In this document: in pieces, positions 4,307 to 5,568 of the stretch
Position numbering within the stretch: position 1 is the stretch's first letter
Layout of the letters: each line of letters begins with the position of its first letter
From: an uncultured Muribaculaceae bacterium
Lineage (GTDB): Bacteria > Bacteroidota > Bacteroidia > Bacteroidales > Muribaculaceae
DNA length: 5,568 bases
Assembly (NCBI GenBank): GCA_910586175.1
Contig: CAJUIJ010000165.1
Coordinates: 1-5,568, forward strand
Reading direction: 5' to 3'
The notes under the pieces: generated by a model
Database searches by the model: none
The model's input: the letters and a program-made list of their open reading frames with translations, nothing else
Told to the model about the DNA's origin: nothing
Program-made: the position numbers and the translations under genes

Positions 4307-5568
4307 ATGGCAGAAAAAAAAGAAAATTTGTTCGACATGTTCCCGCCAGTCTCCACCGAAGAGTGGATGGCGAAGATCACAGCCGACCTTAAGGGCGCAC
4401 CGTTTGATAAGAAACTCGTGTGGCGCACCAACGAAGGCTTCAACGTGCAGCCTTTCTATCGTCGCGATGACATCAAGGATCTTCCGGCCCTCGGCACATT
4501 GCCCGGTGAATTCCCCTATTTGCGCGGCACCCGCGACAACAATGACTGGCTCGTGCGCCAGGAAGTGATTGGCGATACCGCAGCCGAACTCAACGACCAC
4601 GCTCTCCATATCCTCAACCGTGGTGTGGAGTCGGTCGGCATAAAGCTCGGCAAGGATGTAAAGGCTGCTGACCTCGCCACTGTGCTCAAGGGTATCGACC
4701 TCGCAAAGGTGGAAATCAACATCACATGCTGCCCCGGCTGCGCCGTGGAGGTGGCTACCGAACTTGTCAAACTCATAGAGGCTGCCGGCGCCGTTGACTC
4801 ATTCCGCGGTTCCGTTGCCTACAACCCATTCAAGCGTCTTCTCCGTCATGGCCTCGAATTCCCCAAGGATGCCGTAGCCGAAGGTAAGGCTGTATATGAA
4901 GCTGTAAAGGGAGTCAAAGGACTTCGCTGCTTCCCCGTAGACAGTTTCCTCTTCAACAATGCCGGCGCTTACATCACTCAGGAGCTCGGCTATGCCCTCG
5001 CTTGGGGTGCCGAATGGCTCGACATGATGACAGAAGCCGGACTCACAGTCGATGAGGTGGCTTGTCGCATCAAGTTCAATATGGGCATTTCGTCCAATTA
5101 TTTCATGGAACTTGCAAAGTTCCGCGCTGCCCGTATGCTTTGGGCTGAAATAGTGAAGGCTTACAATCCTGCTTGTGAATGCGCATGCAAGATGTGCGTG
5201 CACGCTGTCACAAGCGAGTTCAACCAGACTCTCTATGATTCTCACGTCAACCTGCTTCGCTCCATGACCGAGACCATGAGTGCGGCCCTCGCCGGAGTCG
5301 ACTCTATCGAGACCCTCCCCTTCGACCGCTGCTACAAGCGTCCCGACGAGTTCAGCGAGCGCATCGCGCGCAACCAGCAGATTATGCTCCGCGAGGAGTC
5401 GCACCTCGACAAGGTGGTCGACCCTGCCGGCGGTTCCTATTATATCGAGACTCTCACCGCTTCTATCGCTGCCCAGGCATGGAAGGTATTCAATGAAGTG
5501 GAAGATAATGGCGGTTTCGCAGCGATGCTCCGCAAGGGTGAAATCCAGGGCAAAGTGAACGAAAGCGG
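4307..5568 (+). CDS. mutA: Methylmalonyl-CoA mutase small subunit, MutA (3' end beyond the window)
   Basis: The open frame runs from ATG 4307 to the right edge with no stop: 420 complete codons plus two bases, about two thirds of the usual length of roughly 600-plus residues. The start is supported by the sequence MAEKKENLFDMFPPVSTEEW, which is the Bacteroidota MutA N-terminus. Further recognisable blocks are ITADLKGAPFDKKLVWRTNE (24-43), FPYLRGT (69-75), FRAARMLWAEIV (272-283), HAVTSEFNQTLYD (299-311) and VDPAGGSYYIETLT (371-384), all from the substrate-binding barrel of the mutase family. MutA pairs with the catalytic, cobalamin-binding MutB to interconvert succinyl-CoA and methylmalonyl-CoA in the cytoplasm, the step used by Bacteroidales to make propionate. 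The family members I know as MutA rather than MutB are shorter and do not bind B12 productively. Two cysteine clusters are notable: CCPGC (141-145) and CECACKMC (290-297). The gene has its own promoter and leader. It is G+C-rich, unlike the pair before it. mutB is expected directly downstream, outside the window. Confidence 0.93.
   Translation, partial: MAEKKENLFDMFPPVSTEEWMAKITADLKGAPFDKKLVWRTNEGFNVQPFYRRDDIKDLPALGTLPGEFPYLRGTRDNNDWLVRQEVIGDTAAELNDHALHILNRGVESVGIKLGKDVKAADLATVLKGIDLAKVEINITCCPGCAVEVATELVKLIEAAGAVDSFRGSVAYNPFKRLLRHGLEFPKDAVAEGKAVYEAVKGVKGLRCFPVDSFLFNNAGAYITQELGYALAWGAEWLDMMTEAGLTVDEVACRIKFNMGISSNYFMELAKFRAARMLWAEIVKAYNPACECACKMCVHAVTSEFNQTLYDSHVNLLRSMTETMSAALAGVDSIETLPFDRCYKRPDEFSERIARNQQIMLREESHLDKVVDPAGGSYYIETLTASIAAQAWKVFNEVEDNGGFAAMLRKGEIQGKVNES

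Noticed and set aside
4244..5404. Several minus-strand open frames opposite mutA (4244-4609, 4516-4776, 4799-5404).
   Set aside because: All lie opposite the conserved MutA coding frame and have no recognisable content.

Overview
The window looks like a piece of a Bacteroidota chromosome, most likely of the order Bacteroidales and possibly a gut lineage such as Muribaculaceae (the family is an inference). Three things point there. The mutA N-terminus and the FtsE-type ATPase read like the Bacteroidota versions of these proteins. Start codons sit behind A/T-rich leaders with no Shine-Dalgarno motif. Copies of the Bacteroidota -7 promoter element (TAnnTTTG) lie upstream of three genes.

Layout: bases 73-1113 and 1123-2634 (to 2664 if the first ATG is used) form a minus-strand two-gene operon. 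It is transcribed leftward and encodes an MBOAT membrane O-acyltransferase followed, after 9 bp, by an SGNH-hydrolase-like exported protein. This is the usual pairing for systems that O-acylate a cell-surface or periplasmic glycan (compare AlgI with AlgJ/AlgX, PatA with PatB, DltB with DltD). A divergent promoter region of about 120 bp follows and contains a perfect 10-bp palindrome between two opposing -7 boxes. On the plus strand, ftsE (2758-3426) encodes a complete ABC ATPase. It is followed 39 bp later by a compact nucleotidyltransferase/HEPN pair (3466-3780 and 3777-4172, overlapping by ATGA), a presumed MNT-HEPN type toxin-antitoxin module. That pair is clearly more A/T-rich than its neighbours. 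After a 134-bp intergenic region with a strong promoter match, an operator-like inverted repeat and a 5'-leader hairpin, mutA (small subunit of methylmalonyl-CoA mutase) begins at 4307 and runs off the right edge. mutB is expected just outside the window.

The genes do not form one pathway. They are four units: surface glycan acylation, a cell-division/envelope ATPase, a probably acquired toxin-antitoxin pair, and propionate/succinate metabolism. I see no mobile element, CRISPR array, tRNA or rRNA. Nothing here is convincingly a new system. The points most worth a second look are the Asn at a normally His position in the MBOAT protein, the RX4Y motif in the HEPN protein, the composition and missing promoter of the toxin-antitoxin pair, and the structured mutA leader.
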